DNA of 35,519 bases from Cytophagaceae bacterium. Its GTDB lineage: Bacteria > Bacteroidota > Bacteroidia > Cytophagales > Cytophagaceae. Both the position numbers and the translations under genes were made by a program. The notes below the pieces were generated by a model, which saw only the letters and a list, made by a program, of their open reading frames with translations, had not been told where the DNA came from and did not search any database. The stretch's first letter is position 1. Every line of letters starts with the position of its first letter. The stretch is taken from NCBI GenBank assembly GCA_019746425.1, contig JAIERY010000250.1, forward strand, positions 1 through 35,519, in the 5' to 3' direction. Shown piece after piece: positions 19,014 to 31,423 of the stretch.

Positions 19014-22000
19014 TTGGCTAACAATAGAAAAACCGCTGAAAGAAAAAGCTTTGCATCAATAAGACGCACGATTGACTATCCGGATTTTTTGGACGTGCAG
19101 TTGCAATCATTCAAAGATTTCTTTCAAATAGACACTCCTCCTGAAAATAGAAAGCAAGAGGGATTGTTTAAAGTTTTTTCAGAAAATTTCCCCATCACAG
19201 ATTCAAGAGAAAACTTTGTTCTTGAGTTCATCGATTATATGATCGATCCTCCAAAGTATTCAGTTGATGAATGTATCGATAGAGGACTTACTTATTCTGT
19301 TCCACTTAAAGCGAAACTTCGTTTATCATGCAACGATCCTGATAACGAAGATTTCGAAACAATTGAACAGGAGGTTTTCCTTGGGAATATTCCTTACATG
19401 ACTGAAAAAGGCTCTTTTATTATTAATGGGGCTGAAAGAGTTATAGTTTCTCAGTTGCACCGTTCTCCCGGTGTGTTTTTTGCACAGAGCAAGCATACCA
19501 ACGGTACAAAATTATATTCAGCCAGAATTATTCCTTTCAAAGGATCCTGGATCGAGTTTGCGACAGACGTCAACAACGTAATGTACGCATACATCGATAG
19601 AAAAAAGAAATTCCCTGTAACTACTCTTTTGCGGGCAATTGGATATGGATCTGATAAAGATATTCTGGATCTTTTCGGTTTGTCAGAGGAAATTGCTGCT
19701 ACAAAGGCATCTTTGAAAAAAGTAATAGGCAGAAAATTGGCGGCCAGAGTACTTCGTACATGGACTGAAGATTTCGTGGATGAAGATACAGGAGAGGTAG
19801 TTTCTATTGATAGAAATGAAGTTTTATTGGAAAGAGATTCAGTCGTATCTGAAGAAGATATTGATACAATTCTGAATTCCGGTGTGAAGTCAATTATTCT
19901 TCATAGAGAAGATATTAATATTGCTGACTATACAATCATCTATAATACACTTCAGAAAGATAATTCCAACTCTGAAAAAGAAGCGGTTGAGCAGATCTAC
20001 AGACAACTTAGAAATACAGAGGCGCCTGATGGACAAACCGCAAGAGATATTATCCATAACCTGTTCTTCTCTGATAAGAGATATGATCTGGGTGAAGTAG
20101 GTAGATATAGAATTAATAAAAAGTTGGTTCTTGAAATTCCTATCGACATAAGAGTTCTTACAACTCAGGATATTATCTGTATTGTTAAATACTTAATTGG
20201 CCTTATCAACTCTAAAGCTTTAGTGGATGATATCGATCACTTAAGTAACAGAAGAGTAAGAACTGTAGGCGAGCAGTTGTATAGCCAGTTCGGAGTAGGT
20301 CTTGCAAGAATGGCAAGAACTATCAAAGAAAGAATGAACGTTAGAGATAACGAAGATTTCAAACCTGTTGATCTGATCAATGCAAGAACATTATCATCAG
20401 TAATCAACTCTTTCTTTGGTACAAACCAGTTGTCTCAATTCATGGACCAGACAAATCCACTTGCTGAGATCACTCACAAGCGAAGAATGTCTGCCCTTGG
20501 TCCTGGTGGTCTTTCAAGAGAAAGAGCCGGTTTTGAAGTAAGGGACGTGCACTATACACACTATGGTCGTCTATGTACTATCGAAACTCCTGAAGGTCCA
20601 AACATCGGATTAATATCATCTCTTTGCGTTCATGCAAAAGTGAATAAAATGGGCTTTATCGAAACTCCTTATAGAAAAGTAGATACAGGAAAAGTAAATA
20701 TGAACGAAAGTGTTATTTACTTGACTGCAGAAGAAGAAGACAGACATAACATAGCTCAGGCAAATGCTGAAATTGATGAGAAAGGTAATTTCAGAAGCGA
20801 AAGAGTAAAAGCAAGATACGAAGGAGATTTCCCTGTAGTAGAACCTGAAAAGGTTACATATATGGATGTTGCTCCTAATCAAATTGTATCGGTAGCTGCT
20901 TCACTTATTCCTTTCCTTGAGCATGATGATGCAAACCGTGCTTTGATGGGATCAAACATGCAACGTCAGGCAGTGCCGCTTCTTAAACCCGAAGCTCCGG
21001 TTGTGGGAACAGGTCTGGAAGGCAGAGTAGCCGTTGATTCAAGAGCATTAATATTGGCAGAAGGAGAGGGAGTGGTTGAGTATGTTGATGCAAATAAAAT
21101 CATAATTAAATACGAGCGTACTGAAGATGATAGACTGGTGAGCTTCGAAACTGATTCTAAAACTTATGAGTTAGTTAAGTTCAGAAGAACCAACCAGGAT
21201 ACATGTATCAATATTAAACCGCTTGTTTACAAAGGCGACAAAGTTAAGAATGGACAACCTCTTTGCGAAGGATATGCGACAGAAGGCGGCGAGCTTGCGC
21301 TTGGAAGAAACCTTCAAGTAGCATTCATGCCATGGCAAGGATACAACTTTGAGGATGCTATTGTAATCTCAGAAAAAGTTGTTCGTGATGATATCTTCAC
21401 CTCAATTCACATAGAGGAATTTGAATTGGAAGTAAGAGATACAAAACGTGGAGAAGAAGAATTGACTTCTGAAATTCCGAACGTAAGTGAAGAAGCAGTT
21501 AAAAACCTTGACGAGAATGGAATCATACGTCTTGGTTCAGAGGTAAAAGAAGGAGATATATTAATTGGTAAAATCACTCCTAAAGGAGAGACAGATCCAA
21601 CTCCGGAAGAAAAACTTCTGAGAGCCATCTTCGGAGATAAAGCCGGTGATGTGAAAGATGCATCGCTTAAGGCACCCCCCTCTTTAAGAGGAGTGGTTAT
21701 CGATACGAAGCTTTTCAGCAGACCTAAAAAAGACAAAGACATCAGATCTAAGTCTAAAAAACAGGTAGATGCCTTAAAAGCTAAGTACAGCAAAGATCTT
21801 CTATCTATGAGATCTGTGATGATCGATAAGCTTACAGAGTTACTTGACGGTAAAGTAAGCAATGGTGTAAAACATAAATTTGGTGATGAGATCATCAGCA
21901 AAGGCGTAAAATTCTCTAAAAAGAATATTACAGAAAACTTATTCCCTGAGAAGAATATTTACAGGGATGAAAGCAACTATAATGTTCCTGAAGAAGCTAA

Positions 22001-22889
22001 CCTGTTATCTGATCTTGTACTTGACAACTGGACCGGTACGCCAAAAACTAATGCTCTTCTTTCTGAACTTGTTAAAAATTATAACAAGAAGAGAAATGAA
22101 ATTTCCGGAAGATTCAAGAGAGAAAGATTTACGCTTGAAGTAGGGGATGAATTGCCTGCAGGTATAGTACAGCTTGCCAAAGTTTATGTTGCTAAAAAAC
22201 GTAAACTGAAAGTAGGAGATAAAATGGCAGGTCGTCACGGTAATAAAGGAGTAGTTGCAAGAATCGTTCGGGAAGAAGATATGCCGTTCCTGGAAGATGG
22301 AACACCTGTTGATATTGTGCTCAATCCACTTGGAGTACCTTCAAGGATGAACCTTGGACAGATTTACGAAACTGTTCTTGGATGGGCAGGATTGAAACTC
22401 GGAAGAAAGTATGCAACACCAATATTTGATGGTGCTACAGAAGAGCAGGTTGCTAAAGAACTGCAGGAAGCAGGCCTGCCTTCATTTGGAAGAACTTACC
22501 TTCACGATGGTTTGACAGGACATAGATTTGACCAGCCTGTTACAGTAGGTGTTATCTATATGCTGAAACTGGGTCACCTGGTAGATGATAAGATGCACGC
22601 ACGTTCAATCGGGCCTTATTCACTTATCACTCAGCAGCCGCTCGGAGGTAAAGCTCAGTTCGGTGGTCAGAGATTCGGTGAAATGGAGGTTTGGGCGCTT
22701 GAAGCATTCGGTGCAGCAAACGTTCTTCAGGAAATTCTAACTGTTAAATCAGATGATGTAATCGGTAGAGCGAAAGCTTACGAAGCAATTGTTAAAGGTG
22801 AGAATATGCCTAAGCCAAATATCCCTGAATCATTCAACGTATTGGTTCATGAGTTAAGAGGCTTGGCTCTTGAAATAACACTAGACTAA
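19014..22889 (+). CDS. rpoB: DNA-directed RNA polymerase subunit beta (TTG start, preceded by aaaaaggag)
   Basis: Full-length RpoB motifs ([51 protein letters not shown]). Confidence 0.99.
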   Translation: MANNRKTAERKSFASIRRTIDYPDFLDVQLQSFKDFFQIDTPPENRKQEGLFKVFSENFPITDSRENFVLEFIDYMIDPPKYSVDECIDRGLTYSVPLKAKLRLSCNDPDNEDFETIEQEVFLGNIPYMTEKGSFIINGAERVIVSQLHRSPGVFFAQSKHTNGTKLYSARIIPFKGSWIEFATDVNNVMYAYIDRKKKFPVTTLLRAIGYGSDKDILDLFGLSEEIAATKASLKKVIGRKLAARVLRTWTEDFVDEDTGEVVSIDRNEVLLERDSVVSEEDIDTILNSGVKSIILHREDINIADYTIIYNTLQKDNSNSEKEAVEQIYRQLRNTEAPDGQTARDIIHNLFFSDKRYDLGEVGRYRINKKLVLEIPIDIRVLTTQDIICIVKYLIGLINSKALVDDIDHLSNRRVRTVGEQLYSQFGVGLARMARTIKERMNVRDNEDFKPVDLINARTLSSVINSFFGTNQLSQFMDQTNPLAEITHKRRMSALGPGGLSRERAGFEVRDVHYTHYGRLCTIETPEGPNIGLISSLCVHAKVNKMGFIETPYRKVDTGKVNMNESVIYLTAEEEDRHNIAQANAEIDEKGNFRSERVKARYEGDFPVVEPEKVTYMDVAPNQIVSVAASLIPFLEHDDANRALMGSNMQRQAVPLLKPEAPVVGTGLEGRVAVDSRALILAEGEGVVEYVDANKIIIKYERTEDDRLVSFETDSKTYELVKFRRTNQDTCINIKPLVYKGDKVKNGQPLCEGYATEGGELALGRNLQVAFMPWQGYNFEDAIVISEKVVRDDIFTSIHIEEFELEVRDTKRGEEELTSEIPNVSEEAVKNLDENGIIRLGSEVKEGDILIGKITPKGETDPTPEEKLLRAIFGDKAGDVKDASLKAPPSLRGVVIDTKLFSRPKKDKDIRSKSKKQVDALKAKYSKDLLSMRSVMIDKLTELLDGKVSNGVKHKFGDEIISKGVKFSKKNITENLFPEKNIYRDESNYNVPEEANLLSDLVLDNWTGTPKTNALLSELVKNYNKKRNEISGRFKRERFTLEVGDELPAGIVQLAKVYVAKKRKLKVGDKMAGRHGNKGVVARIVREEDMPFLEDGTPVDIVLNPLGVPSRMNLGQIYETVLGWAGLKLGRKYATPIFDGATEEQVAKELQEAGLPSFGRTYLHDGLTGHRFDQPVTVGVIYMLKLGHLVDDKMHARSIGPYSLITQQPLGGKAQFGGQRFGEMEVWALEAFGAANVLQEILTVKSDDVIGRAKAYEAIVKGENMPKPNIPESFNVLVHELRGLALEITLD

Positions 22890-22896
22890 ATAATCT

Positions 22897-22925
22897 GGCA
22901 TCAGCGATCTTAGATCGCTGATGCC
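22897..22925 (+). promoter_or_regulatory. Perfect 13-bp hairpin in the rpoB-rpoC gap
   Basis: ggcatcagcgatc-tta-gatcgctgatgcc, no following T-tract. Confidence 0.9.
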
Positions 22926-22978
22926 TATAATATTTTAAGATTAATTTTCCTTTGGGTAATACCTTAAAAAAATAAAAA

Positions 22979-25900
22979 ATGGCTTTTAGAAAAAATAAAA
23001 AGATTAATCAGGACTTTACCAAAGTCACTATCAGTCTTGCGTCTCCTGAGTCAATTCTTGAAAGCTCACATGGAGAAGTTACACAGCCTGAAACAATTAA
23101 TTACAGAACTTACAAACCGGAAATGGGAGGTTTGTTTTGCGAAAGAATTTTTGGCCCTGTGAAAGATTGGGAGTGTCATTGCGGAAAATATAAAAGAATT
23201 AGATATAAAGGAATTATCTGTGACAGATGCGGAGTAGAGGTTACTGAGAAAAAAGTAAGAAGGGAAAGAATGGGCCATATCGAACTTGTTGTTCCGGTAG
23301 CTCATATCTGGTATTTCAGATCATTACCTAATAAAATTGGATACTTACTTGGTCTTCCAACTAAAAAGCTGGATCAGATCATCTATTATGAAAGATATGT
23401 AGTAATTCAGTCAGGTATAAAAGCAGAAGATGGTATTAACTATCTCGACTTTCTGACAGAAGATGAGTATCTGGATATTTTAGATAAGCTTCCAAGAGAA
23501 AATCAAATGCTGGATGATACAGACCCCAATAAGTTTATTGCCAAAATGGGAGCTGAAGCATTAGAAATGCTTTTATCAAGACTTGCTCTTGATGAATTAT
23601 CATACAGTTTAAGACATGCTGCTGCCAACGATACATCTCAGCAGAGAAAAGCAGAAGCTTTAAAAAGATTAAAAGTTGTTGAAGCTTTCAGAGAAGCAAG
23701 AACAAGAGTAGAAAATAAACCAGAGTGGATGATCATCAGAATGGTGCCGGTTATTCCTCCTGAATTAAGACCTCTTGTACCTTTGGATGGTGGAAGATTT
23801 GCAACTTCAGATTTAAATGATCTTTACAGAAGGGTTATCATTAGAAATAACCGTTTGAAGAGACTTATAGAAATCAAAGCGCCTGAAGTGATTTTAAGAA
23901 ACGAGAAGCGTATGCTTCAGGAAGCAGTTGATTCATTATTTGATAACTCAAGAAAAGTTAACGCAGTAAGAGCTGAAGGAAACAGAGCATTGAAATCGCT
24001 TTCAGATATGCTGAAAGGAAAACAAGGACGTTTCCGTCAAAACTTATTGGGTAAAAGGGTTGACTATTCAGGGCGTTCTGTAATTGTGGTCGGTCCTGAA
24101 TTGAAACTTCATGAGTGCGGTCTTCCAAAAGACATGGCAGCAGAGCTTTTCAAACCATTTATCATTAGAAAATTAATTGAAAGAGGAATAGTTAAGACTG
24201 TAAAGTCTGCTAAGAAAATAGTTGATAGAAAAGATCCTGTAGTTTGGGATATTCTAGAAAACGTATTGAAAGGACACCCTGTATTGCTTAACCGTGCTCC
24301 AACATTGCACAGATTAGGTATCCAGGCATTCCAGCCAAAACTCATTGAAGGAAAAGCTATTCAGCTTCACCCATTAGTATGTACTGCATTCAACGCTGAC
24401 TTTGACGGTGACCAGATGGCTGTTCACGTTCCACTGGGACATGAGGCAATCCTGGAAGCTTCTGTATTGATGCTGGCTTCTCACAACATCCTTAACCCTG
24501 CTAACGGTGCGCCTATTACTGTACCTTCTCAGGACATGGTGTTGGGATTGTATTATGTAACTAAAGGAAGAAAGAGTACTCCTAACAAGCCTGTTAAAGG
24601 TGAAGGAAAAATCTTCTATGGTCCTGAAGAAGTAGTTATCGCTCTTAATGAAGGAAGACTTTCACAGCATGCTCATATCAAAGTGAGAGTGAAAGTGAGA
24701 AATGAAAAAGGAGAGCTGGAATATAAAATGATGGAAACTGTAGCCGGAAGGGTATTGTTCAATCTGAATGTTCCTGAAGAAGTAGGTTTCTTAAATGAAC
24801 TTCTTACTAAGAAAAAACTACAGCAGATTATTTCACAGGTGTATAAAGTTGCCGGTATGTCAAGAACTGCACAGTTCCTTGATGACATCAAACAACTAGG
24901 ATTCCAATCTGCATTTAAAGGTGGTTTGTCAATCGGACTTTCAGATATTAAAGTGCCTGAGAATAAAGAAAGATTGATACAGCAGGCAAAAGATGAAGTA
25001 GAAGGTGTTTGGAACAACTACCTGATGGGATTGATCACTGATAACGAAAGATACAACCAGGTAATCGATATCTGGACAAGGATCAATACCATGATCACCG
25101 AAAGCTTGATGCATCAGCTTGAAAATGATGAGCAAGGGTTCAACTCAATCTACATGATGATGCACTCCGGTGCCAGAGGTTCTAGAGAGCAGATTCGTCA
25201 GTTAGGTGGAATGAGGGGATTGATGGCTAAGCCTCAGAAAAATCTTCAGGGATCTGTGGGTGAGATTATTGAAAATCCAATCATTTCCAACTTTAAAGAA
25301 GGATTGGATGTTCTTGAATACTTTATCTCAACTCACGGTGCGAGAAAAGGTCTTGCAGATACCGCTCTTAAAACAGCAGACGCTGGTTATCTGACAAGAA
25401 GGTTAGTAGACGTTGCTCAGGACGTTGTTATCAATGAAACTGATTGCGGTACACTAAGAGGTTTAATGGTAACTGCATTGAAAGATAATGAAGACGTTGT
25501 TGAACCACTATCAGAGAGAATACTTGGTAGAGTAAGTGTTCATGATGTGTTTGATCCGATCAGCAATGAAGCTTTGGTTTCTTCCGGAGAAGAAATTACA
25601 GAAGAGATTGCGAAGAAGATTGAAGAATCAGCATTAGAGGCAGTTGAAATAAGATCTGTATTGACTTGCGAAGCAAGAAGAGGAGTTTGCGCTAAGTGTT
25701 ATGGAAGAAATCTTTCAAGCGCGCATATGGTTCAGCTTGGTGAAGCAGTAGGTGTTATTGCAGCACAATCAATAGGTGAGCCAGGAACTCAGTTAACTCT
25801 TAGAACTTTCCACGTGGGAGGTACAGCGTCAAATATTGCCGTTGAAGCAACTATTAAAGCTAAGTTTGACGGTGTGGTTTACTATGATGAACTTAAGACT

Positions 25901-27292
25901 ATCAATAGCACTAACAACGATGGTGAAAAAGTATTAGTGGTAATGGGTCGTTCAGGTGAGATTAAAATCGTAGAACCAAAAACAAATAAAGTTCTCATCA
26001 GTAATCACGTGCCTTATGGTTCATTCTTAAAAGTAAAAGAAGGAGATAAGGTTACTAAAGGACAGGAGCTTTGCTACTGGGATCCATACAATGCGGTTAT
26101 CCTTTCTGAATTTGACGGAACAATTGAATTTGAATCTATCGAGGAAGGTATCACTTTCCGTGAAGAGTCAGATGAGCAGACAGGTCACAGAGAAAAAGTT
26201 ATTGTTGATACAAAAGACAAATCTAAAAATCCTGCGATTTTAGTTAAATCTAAATCGGGAGATAAAACCTATAATATACCTGTAGGCGCCCACTTAGCGG
26301 TGGAAGAAAAAGCAAATGTAAAATCAGGTCAGATTTTAGCTAAGATTCCAAGAGCTATAGGTAAAACAAGGGATATCACAGGAGGTCTTCCAAGAGTAAC
26401 AGAATTGTTTGAAGCAAGAAATCCTTCTAATCCTGCTGTAGTAAGTGAAATTGATGGTGTGGTAACGTATGGCGGAATTAAGAGAGGTAACAGAGAAATA
26501 TTCATAGAGTCAAAAGATGGGGTTAGAAAGAAATATCTCGTACCTCTTTCCAAGCATATTCTTGTTCAGGACAATGACTTTGTAAGAGCGGGATATCCAT
26601 TATCAGATGGAGCTATAACTCCTTCAGATATACTTGCTATCAAAGGACCTACAGCCGTTCAGGAATATCTTGTAAATGAAATTCAGGAAGTTTACAGATT
26701 ACAAGGTGTGAAGATCAATGATAAACACATCGAAGTAATTGTGAGACAAATGATGCAAAAAGTTGAGATTATTGAGCCGGGAGATACTAACTTCCTTCAA
26801 GGACAGGTGGTTGATAAATTTACTTTCAGAGAAGAAAATGATGCCATTCTCGATAAGAAGGTTGTAATGGATGCCGGTGATTCTCAAACGCTTAAGCCAG
26901 GTATGATCGTGACTGCCAGAAGGTTGAGAGATGAAAATTCCAGTCTGAAGAGAAAAGATATGAAGCTGGTGGTTGTAAGAGATGCAGAAGCTGCGGTATC
27001 AAGACCTACTCTGCAAGGTATTACTCAGGCTTCATTAGGTACGGAAAGCTTTATTTCTGCTGCTTCATTCCAGGAAACTACAAAAGTACTGAGCGAGGCT
27101 TCTATCAGAGGCAAAGTAGATTATCTGCAAGGCTTGAAAGAAAACGTAATTGTAGGACACTTAATTCCTGCCGGAACCGGTATGAGAGATTACAATAATA
27201 TTATTGTTGGATCTCAGGAGGAGTATGATGCATTGGTTGCTTCAAAAGAGGCTTTCCATGCCAAAAAGGGTGAATTACAGGAAAAAGAGTAA
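22979..27292 (+). CDS. rpoC: DNA-directed RNA polymerase subunit beta'
   Basis: [15 protein letters not shown] catalytic motif, full-length. Confidence 0.99.
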   Translation: MAFRKNKKINQDFTKVTISLASPESILESSHGEVTQPETINYRTYKPEMGGLFCERIFGPVKDWECHCGKYKRIRYKGIICDRCGVEVTEKKVRRERMGHIELVVPVAHIWYFRSLPNKIGYLLGLPTKKLDQIIYYERYVVIQSGIKAEDGINYLDFLTEDEYLDILDKLPRENQMLDDTDPNKFIAKMGAEALEMLLSRLALDELSYSLRHAAANDTSQQRKAEALKRLKVVEAFREARTRVENKPEWMIIRMVPVIPPELRPLVPLDGGRFATSDLNDLYRRVIIRNNRLKRLIEIKAPEVILRNEKRMLQEAVDSLFDNSRKVNAVRAEGNRALKSLSDMLKGKQGRFRQNLLGKRVDYSGRSVIVVGPELKLHECGLPKDMAAELFKPFIIRKLIERGIVKTVKSAKKIVDRKDPVVWDILENVLKGHPVLLNRAPTLHRLGIQAFQPKLIEGKAIQLHPLVCTAFNADFDGDQMAVHVPLGHEAILEASVLMLASHNILNPANGAPITVPSQDMVLGLYYVTKGRKSTPNKPVKGEGKIFYGPEEVVIALNEGRLSQHAHIKVRVKVRNEKGELEYKMMETVAGRVLFNLNVPEEVGFLNELLTKKKLQQIISQVYKVAGMSRTAQFLDDIKQLGFQSAFKGGLSIGLSDIKVPENKERLIQQAKDEVEGVWNNYLMGLITDNERYNQVIDIWTRINTMITESLMHQLENDEQGFNSIYMMMHSGARGSREQIRQLGGMRGLMAKPQKNLQGSVGEIIENPIISNFKEGLDVLEYFISTHGARKGLADTALKTADAGYLTRRLVDVAQDVVINETDCGTLRGLMVTALKDNEDVVEPLSERILGRVSVHDVFDPISNEALVSSGEEITEEIAKKIEESALEAVEIRSVLTCEARRGVCAKCYGRNLSSAHMVQLGEAVGVIAAQSIGEPGTQLTLRTFHVGGTASNIAVEATIKAKFDGVVYYDELKTINSTNNDGEKVLVVMGRSGEIKIVEPKTNKVLISNHVPYGSFLKVKEGDKVTKGQELCYWDPYNAVILSEFDGTIEFESIEEGITFREESDEQTGHREKVIVDTKDKSKNPAILVKSKSGDKTYNIPVGAHLAVEEKANVKSGQILAKIPRAIGKTRDITGGLPRVTELFEARNPSNPAVVSEIDGVVTYGGIKRGNREIFIESKDGVRKKYLVPLSKHILVQDNDFVRAGYPLSDGAITPSDILAIKGPTAVQEYLVNEIQEVYRLQGVKINDKHIEVIVRQMMQKVEIIEPGDTNFLQGQVVDKFTFREENDAILDKKVVMDAGDSQTLKPGMIVTARRLRDENSSLKRKDMKLVVVRDAEAAVSRPTLQGITQASLGTESFISAASFQETTKVLSEASIRGKVDYLQGLKENVIVGHLIPAGTGMRDYNNIIVGSQEEYDALVASKEAFHAKKGELQEKE

Positions 27293-27358
27293 ATCAAAAT
27301 AAGCGGCAGCAGGATTGATATAGTTCTATTGTCCGTTTTTATTATAAACCTTAAAGTG

Positions 27359-27417
27359 ATGGGCAGTGGGCAATTAGCAAAGTAAGCTTTTGCAATTGCG
27401 TACTGCCCATTGCCTAC
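27359..27417. repeat. Intergenic element E: 7-nt units atgggca gtgggca attagca ... ttgcaat tgcgtac tgcccat tgcctac
   Basis: Direct reading; arms complementary over about 21 bp with two mismatches and one 1-nt bulge. Confidence 0.8.
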
Positions 27418-27421
27418 TAAT

Positions 27422-27751
27422 ATGGATGATAAAAAAAATAAGCAACCTGAGCAGCAAAACCAGATAAACATTGAATTGTCTGAAGATATAGCAGAAGGTG
27501 TTTATGCAAATCTGGCAATGATTGCACATTCCAACAGTGAATTTGTAATTGATTTTATAAGACTAATGCCGGGTGTGCCAAAAGCTAAAGTTAAGGCCAG
27601 GATAGTTATTACTCCTGAACATGCTAAAAGACTTTTGGCTGCGCTTAAAGATAATATCAGAAAATATGAAGAGGTATTTGGGGATATCAAGCAAAGTGAA
27701 GATATGCCTAAATTCCCGATTAATTTTGGTGGAACCGTCGGAGAAGCCTAG
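27422..27751 (+). CDS. DUF3467-family protein
   Basis: INIELSEDIAEGVYANLAMIAHSNSEFVIDFIRLMPGVPKAKVKARIVITPEHAKRLLAALKDN; start taken at ATG 27422 rather than 27410. Confidence 0.88.
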   Translation: MDDKKNKQPEQQNQINIELSEDIAEGVYANLAMIAHSNSEFVIDFIRLMPGVPKAKVKARIVITPEHAKRLLAALKDNIRKYEEVFGDIKQSEDMPKFPINFGGTVGEA

Positions 27752-27779
27752 AATTTCAAGTATTTTCAAAAAAATTAAT

Positions 27780-27810
27780 TTTGCAAAGATACCAGATTTG
27801 TGTACCTTTG
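27780..27810 (+). promoter_or_regulatory. Bacteroidota-type promoter for rpsL-rpsG-fusA-rpsJ
   Basis: TTTG (27780-27783)-N19-TACCTTTG (27803-27810). Confidence 0.85.
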
Positions 27811-27864
27811 CAGCCTCCTAAAAAATTTTAGGGTTAAAAATTATATATCAAAATTCAGTAATTA

Positions 27865-28269
27865 ATGCCTACTATACAGCAATTAGTACGAAAAGGACGT
27901 AAAAAACTGACTTCAAAGTCAAAGTCACCGGCTTTGGATTCATGTCCTCAAAGAAGAGGGGTTTGTACCAGGGTGTATACTACGACTCCTAAAAAACCTA
28001 ACTCTGCCATGAGAAAAGTAGCAAGGGTTAGATTAACAAACGGAAAAGAAGTAAACGCTTATATCCCAGGTGAAGGTCACAATTTACAGGAACACTCCAT
28101 TGTGCTGATAAGAGGAGGAAGGGTAAAAGATTTGCCGGGAGTACGTTACCATATTGTAAGAGGTGCACTGGATACTGCAGGTGTAAATGGCAGATTGCAA
28201 TCCAGATCAAAATACGGAGCTAAAAAGCCTAAGGCAGGTGCTGCAGCAAAAGCCGCGGCTAAAAAATAA
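27865..28269 (+). CDS. rpsL: 30S ribosomal protein S12 (uS12)
   Basis: [15 protein letters not shown]...[34 protein letters not shown]. Confidence 0.98.
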   Translation: MPTIQQLVRKGRKKLTSKSKSPALDSCPQRRGVCTRVYTTTPKKPNSAMRKVARVRLTNGKEVNAYIPGEGHNLQEHSIVLIRGGRVKDLPGVRYHIVRGALDTAGVNGRLQSRSKYGAKKPKAGAAAKAAAKK

Positions 28270-28277
28270 TTTAGATT

Positions 28278-28745
28278 ATGAGAAAGTCGAAACCTAAAAA
28301 AAGATTCTTATTGCCTGATCCTAAATTCCAGGACACATTGGTAACAAAATTTGTAAATGTGCTAATGTACGATGGAAAGAAAAGCCTGGCATATGAAATA
28401 TTTTACGGAGCATGTGAGCTAGTTGAGAAAAGAACTAAGGAAAATGGTCTGGAAACATGGAAGAAAGCATTGAATAACGTGAGCCCATTTGTGGAAGTAA
28501 GAAGCAGAAGAGTGGGAGGAGCAACTTTTCAGGTTCCAACTGAAGTAAGACCAGACAGAAGAACTTCTTTAGGAATGAAATGGTTGATAACCTACGCAAG
28601 AGGCAGAAATGAAAAAACCATGACTGAAAAACTTGCAGGAGAGATAGTGGCAGCATCTAAGGGTGAAGGAGCCGCCGTGAAGAAGAAAGATGATACTCAC
28701 AGAATGGCTGAAGCAAACAAAGCATTCTCACATTTCAGATTCTAA
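28278..28745 (+). CDS. rpsG: 30S ribosomal protein S7 (uS7)
   Basis: [36 protein letters not shown]...[17 protein letters not shown]. Confidence 0.98.
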   Translation: MRKSKPKKRFLLPDPKFQDTLVTKFVNVLMYDGKKSLAYEIFYGACELVEKRTKENGLETWKKALNNVSPFVEVRSRRVGGATFQVPTEVRPDRRTSLGMKWLITYARGRNEKTMTEKLAGEIVAASKGEGAAVKKKDDTHRMAEANKAFSHFRF

Positions 28746-28764
28746 TTTTATTTAAAATATTACA

Positions 28765-30870
28765 ATGGCAAGGGATTTAAAATATACAAGAAATATAGGT
28801 ATAGCTGCCCATATCGATGCTGGTAAAACCACAACGACTGAGCGTATTCTATACTATTCTGGGGTAAGCCATAAAATAGGAGAGGTTCATGACGGAGCTG
28901 CTACTATGGACTGGATGGCTCAGGAGCAGGAAAGAGGTATCACTATTACTTCTGCTGCGACGACAGTCAACTGGAAATATCGGGGGCAAAATTACCATGT
29001 AAATATTATTGATACACCAGGTCACGTGGATTTTACAGTGGAAGTAAATCGTTCCCTACGTGTATTAGACGGTCTTGTATTTTTATTCAGTGCCGTTGAT
29101 GGTGTGGAACCTCAGTCAGAAACTAACTGGCGTCTGGCCAATAATTACAATGTAGCTCGTATTGGTTTTGTAAATAAAATGGACCGTGCAGGAGCTGATT
29201 TTTTAGGAGTATGTAAACAAGTAAAAGAAATGTTGGGCAGTAATGCCGTAGCATTGCAATTACCAATAGGTGCTGAAGAGAACTTTAAAGGTGTGGTAGA
29301 TCTAGTTAATTTCCGTGGAATTGAATGGAATGAGGCAGATAAAGGAATGACATTTAAAGAAGTTCCAATTCCTGCTGATATGATGGATGAGGCGAAAGAA
29401 TATAGAGAGAAATTGCTTGAGGCAGTAGCGGAATTTGACGATAAGTTGATGGAGAAATATTTTGATGATCCTACTTCTATTTCTGAGGATGAAATTCTGA
29501 CAGCACTTCGTAAGGCTACTATAGCAATGAAGATAGTACCTATGCTTTGTGGATCTTCATTCAAGAATAAAGGAGTGCAGACGATGTTGGATTATGTGAT
29601 GGCATTATGTCCTTCTCCATTGGATAAAGAAAGCATTAAAGGTACTGATCCAGATACAGAAGCGGAAGTTTCCCGTAAGCCAGATGTAAAAGAACCATTT
29701 GCTGCTCTTGCGTTTAAAATTGCGACTGATCCATTTGTGGGCCGATTGTGCTTTATCAGAGCTTATTCAGGAGTATTGGAATCAGGTTCATATGTATATA
29801 ATACCCGCTCAAATAATAAAGAGCGTATATCCCGTGTATTTCAGATGCACGCAAATAAACAAAATCAAATAGAAAGACTGGAAGCGGGAGATATTGGTGC
29901 AGTTGTTGGTTTTAAGGATATCAAGACCGGAGATACATTATGTGATGAGAAGAACAAAATTGTTCTTGAATCAATGGTGTTCCCTGAGCCGGTTATCGGA
30001 TATGCAATTGAGCCTAAAACTCAGGCAGATTCTGATAAAATGGGTATGGCAATTGCCAAACTTGTTGAAGAAGATCCTACGCTCCATGTTTCTACTGATT
30101 ATGAAACTGGTCAGACAATATTAAGAGGAATGGGAGAGCTTCACCTTGAAATTATTATTGACAGGTTGAAGAGAGAGTTTAAAGTTGAAATTAACCAGGG
30201 TGCACCTCAGGTTGCTTATAAAGAAGCACTTACTAAGAATTTTGAACATAGAGAAGTTTATAAAAAGCAGACAGGTGGTAGAGGTAAATTTGCCGATATT
30301 GTTTTTGAAATAGGTCCGCGACCAGATGGGAAGCAAGGGCTTGAGTTTGTAAATGAAATTGTTGGTGGAGTTATTCCTCGCGAATTTATTGCTCCTGTTC
30401 AAAAAGGATTTGAAGAAGCCATGAAAAATGGCCCTCTTGCAGCGTATCCTGTTGAGTCTATGCGAGTGAGATTGTTTCACGGTTCTTACCATGATGTCGA
30501 TTCTGATGCATTGTCATTTGAATTAGCAGCAAGAGGCGGATTTAGAGAAGCGGCTAAAAATGCAGGCCCTAAATTAATGGAGCCAATCATGAGCGTCGAG
30601 GTTGTTTCTCCTGATGAATACACTGGCCCTGTTACCGGTGATTTGAATAGAAGAAGAGGTCTTATGAAAGGGATGGATACTAAAGCTGGAGGACAAGTTA
30701 TAAAAGCCGATGTTCCATTGTCAGAATTATTTGGATATGTTACTGACCTTAGAACTATCACTTCAGGACGTGCTACGGCAACATTGACATTCTCCCATTA
30801 TGAATTTGTTCCAGCTAATTTAGCTGAATCAATTATAGCAAAAGTAAAAGGTGCAGCAGTTGCAAAATAA
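28765..30870 (+). CDS. fusA: Elongation factor G
   Basis: [27 protein letters not shown]...[22 protein letters not shown]. Confidence 0.99.
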   Translation: MARDLKYTRNIGIAAHIDAGKTTTTERILYYSGVSHKIGEVHDGAATMDWMAQEQERGITITSAATTVNWKYRGQNYHVNIIDTPGHVDFTVEVNRSLRVLDGLVFLFSAVDGVEPQSETNWRLANNYNVARIGFVNKMDRAGADFLGVCKQVKEMLGSNAVALQLPIGAEENFKGVVDLVNFRGIEWNEADKGMTFKEVPIPADMMDEAKEYREKLLEAVAEFDDKLMEKYFDDPTSISEDEILTALRKATIAMKIVPMLCGSSFKNKGVQTMLDYVMALCPSPLDKESIKGTDPDTEAEVSRKPDVKEPFAALAFKIATDPFVGRLCFIRAYSGVLESGSYVYNTRSNNKERISRVFQMHANKQNQIERLEAGDIGAVVGFKDIKTGDTLCDEKNKIVLESMVFPEPVIGYAIEPKTQADSDKMGMAIAKLVEEDPTLHVSTDYETGQTILRGMGELHLEIIIDRLKREFKVEINQGAPQVAYKEALTKNFEHREVYKKQTGGRGKFADIVFEIGPRPDGKQGLEFVNEIVGGVIPREFIAPVQKGFEEAMKNGPLAAYPVESMRVRLFHGSYHDVDSDALSFELAARGGFREAAKNAGPKLMEPIMSVEVVSPDEYTGPVTGDLNRRRGLMKGMDTKAGGQVIKADVPLSELFGYVTDLRTITSGRATATLTFSHYEFVPANLAESIIAKVKGAAVAK

Positions 30871-30876
30871 GATAAT

Positions 30877-31182
30877 ATGGCTCAGAAGATTAGAATTAAA
30901 TTAAAAAGCTATGATCATAACTTGGTAGATAAGTCTTCCGAGAAGATCGTACGTGCAGTTAAATCAACAGGCGCAGTAGTAAGTGGACCAATTCCTTTGC
31001 CTACAGAAAAGGAAATTTTTACAGTGTTAAGATCTCCGCACGTAAATAAAAAATCAAGAGAGCAATTTCAATTGTGCACTTATAAAAGACTGGTAGATAT
31101 TTATTCCACAAGCGCAAAAACAGTTGATGCATTGATGAAGCTTGAACTTCCTAGCGGCGTTGATGTAGAAATCAAAGTTTGA
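30877..31182 (+). CDS. rpsJ: 30S ribosomal protein S10 (uS10)
   Basis: [46 protein letters not shown]. Confidence 0.98.
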   Translation: MAQKIRIKLKSYDHNLVDKSSEKIVRAVKSTGAVVSGPIPLPTEKEIFTVLRSPHVNKKSREQFQLCTYKRLVDIYSTSAKTVDALMKLELPSGVDVEIKV

Positions 31183-31209
31183 TAAAATTTTTAAAAATAA
31201 TATATAAAG

Positions 31210-31241
31210 GAACCAATATTCCATTGTTGGTTCTTTTTTTT
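31210..31241 (+). terminator. Intrinsic terminator after rpsJ
   Basis: gaaccaa (31210-31216) / ttggttc (31227-31233) followed by ttttttt. Confidence 0.85.
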
Positions 31242-31392
31242 ATTCTTATAAAAATACAATTAAGGGAAGATATTCTTTCCCCAATTATTAATATAAAGAC
31301 CCTGATAATCAGTTAAATCCTTGGCATTTTTTGCAATAAGGCCTTAATTTTAAAAATTCAATAGATTTTTAGTGAATAATCAGGCTTTAAAG

Positions 31393-31423
31393 TTTGGGAA
31401 AAATTTAATTTTCATTAACTTTG
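31393..31423 (+). promoter_or_regulatory. Bacteroidota-type promoter for the rplC-... operon
   Basis: TTTG (31393-31396)-N19-TAACTTTG (31416-31423). Confidence 0.87.

Noticed and set aside
21407-21901. 164-aa ORF antisense to rpoB (and other antisense ORFs in rpoB, rpoC, fusA)
   Set aside because: Low-complexity Ser/Phe-rich shadow translations inside strongly conserved genes.
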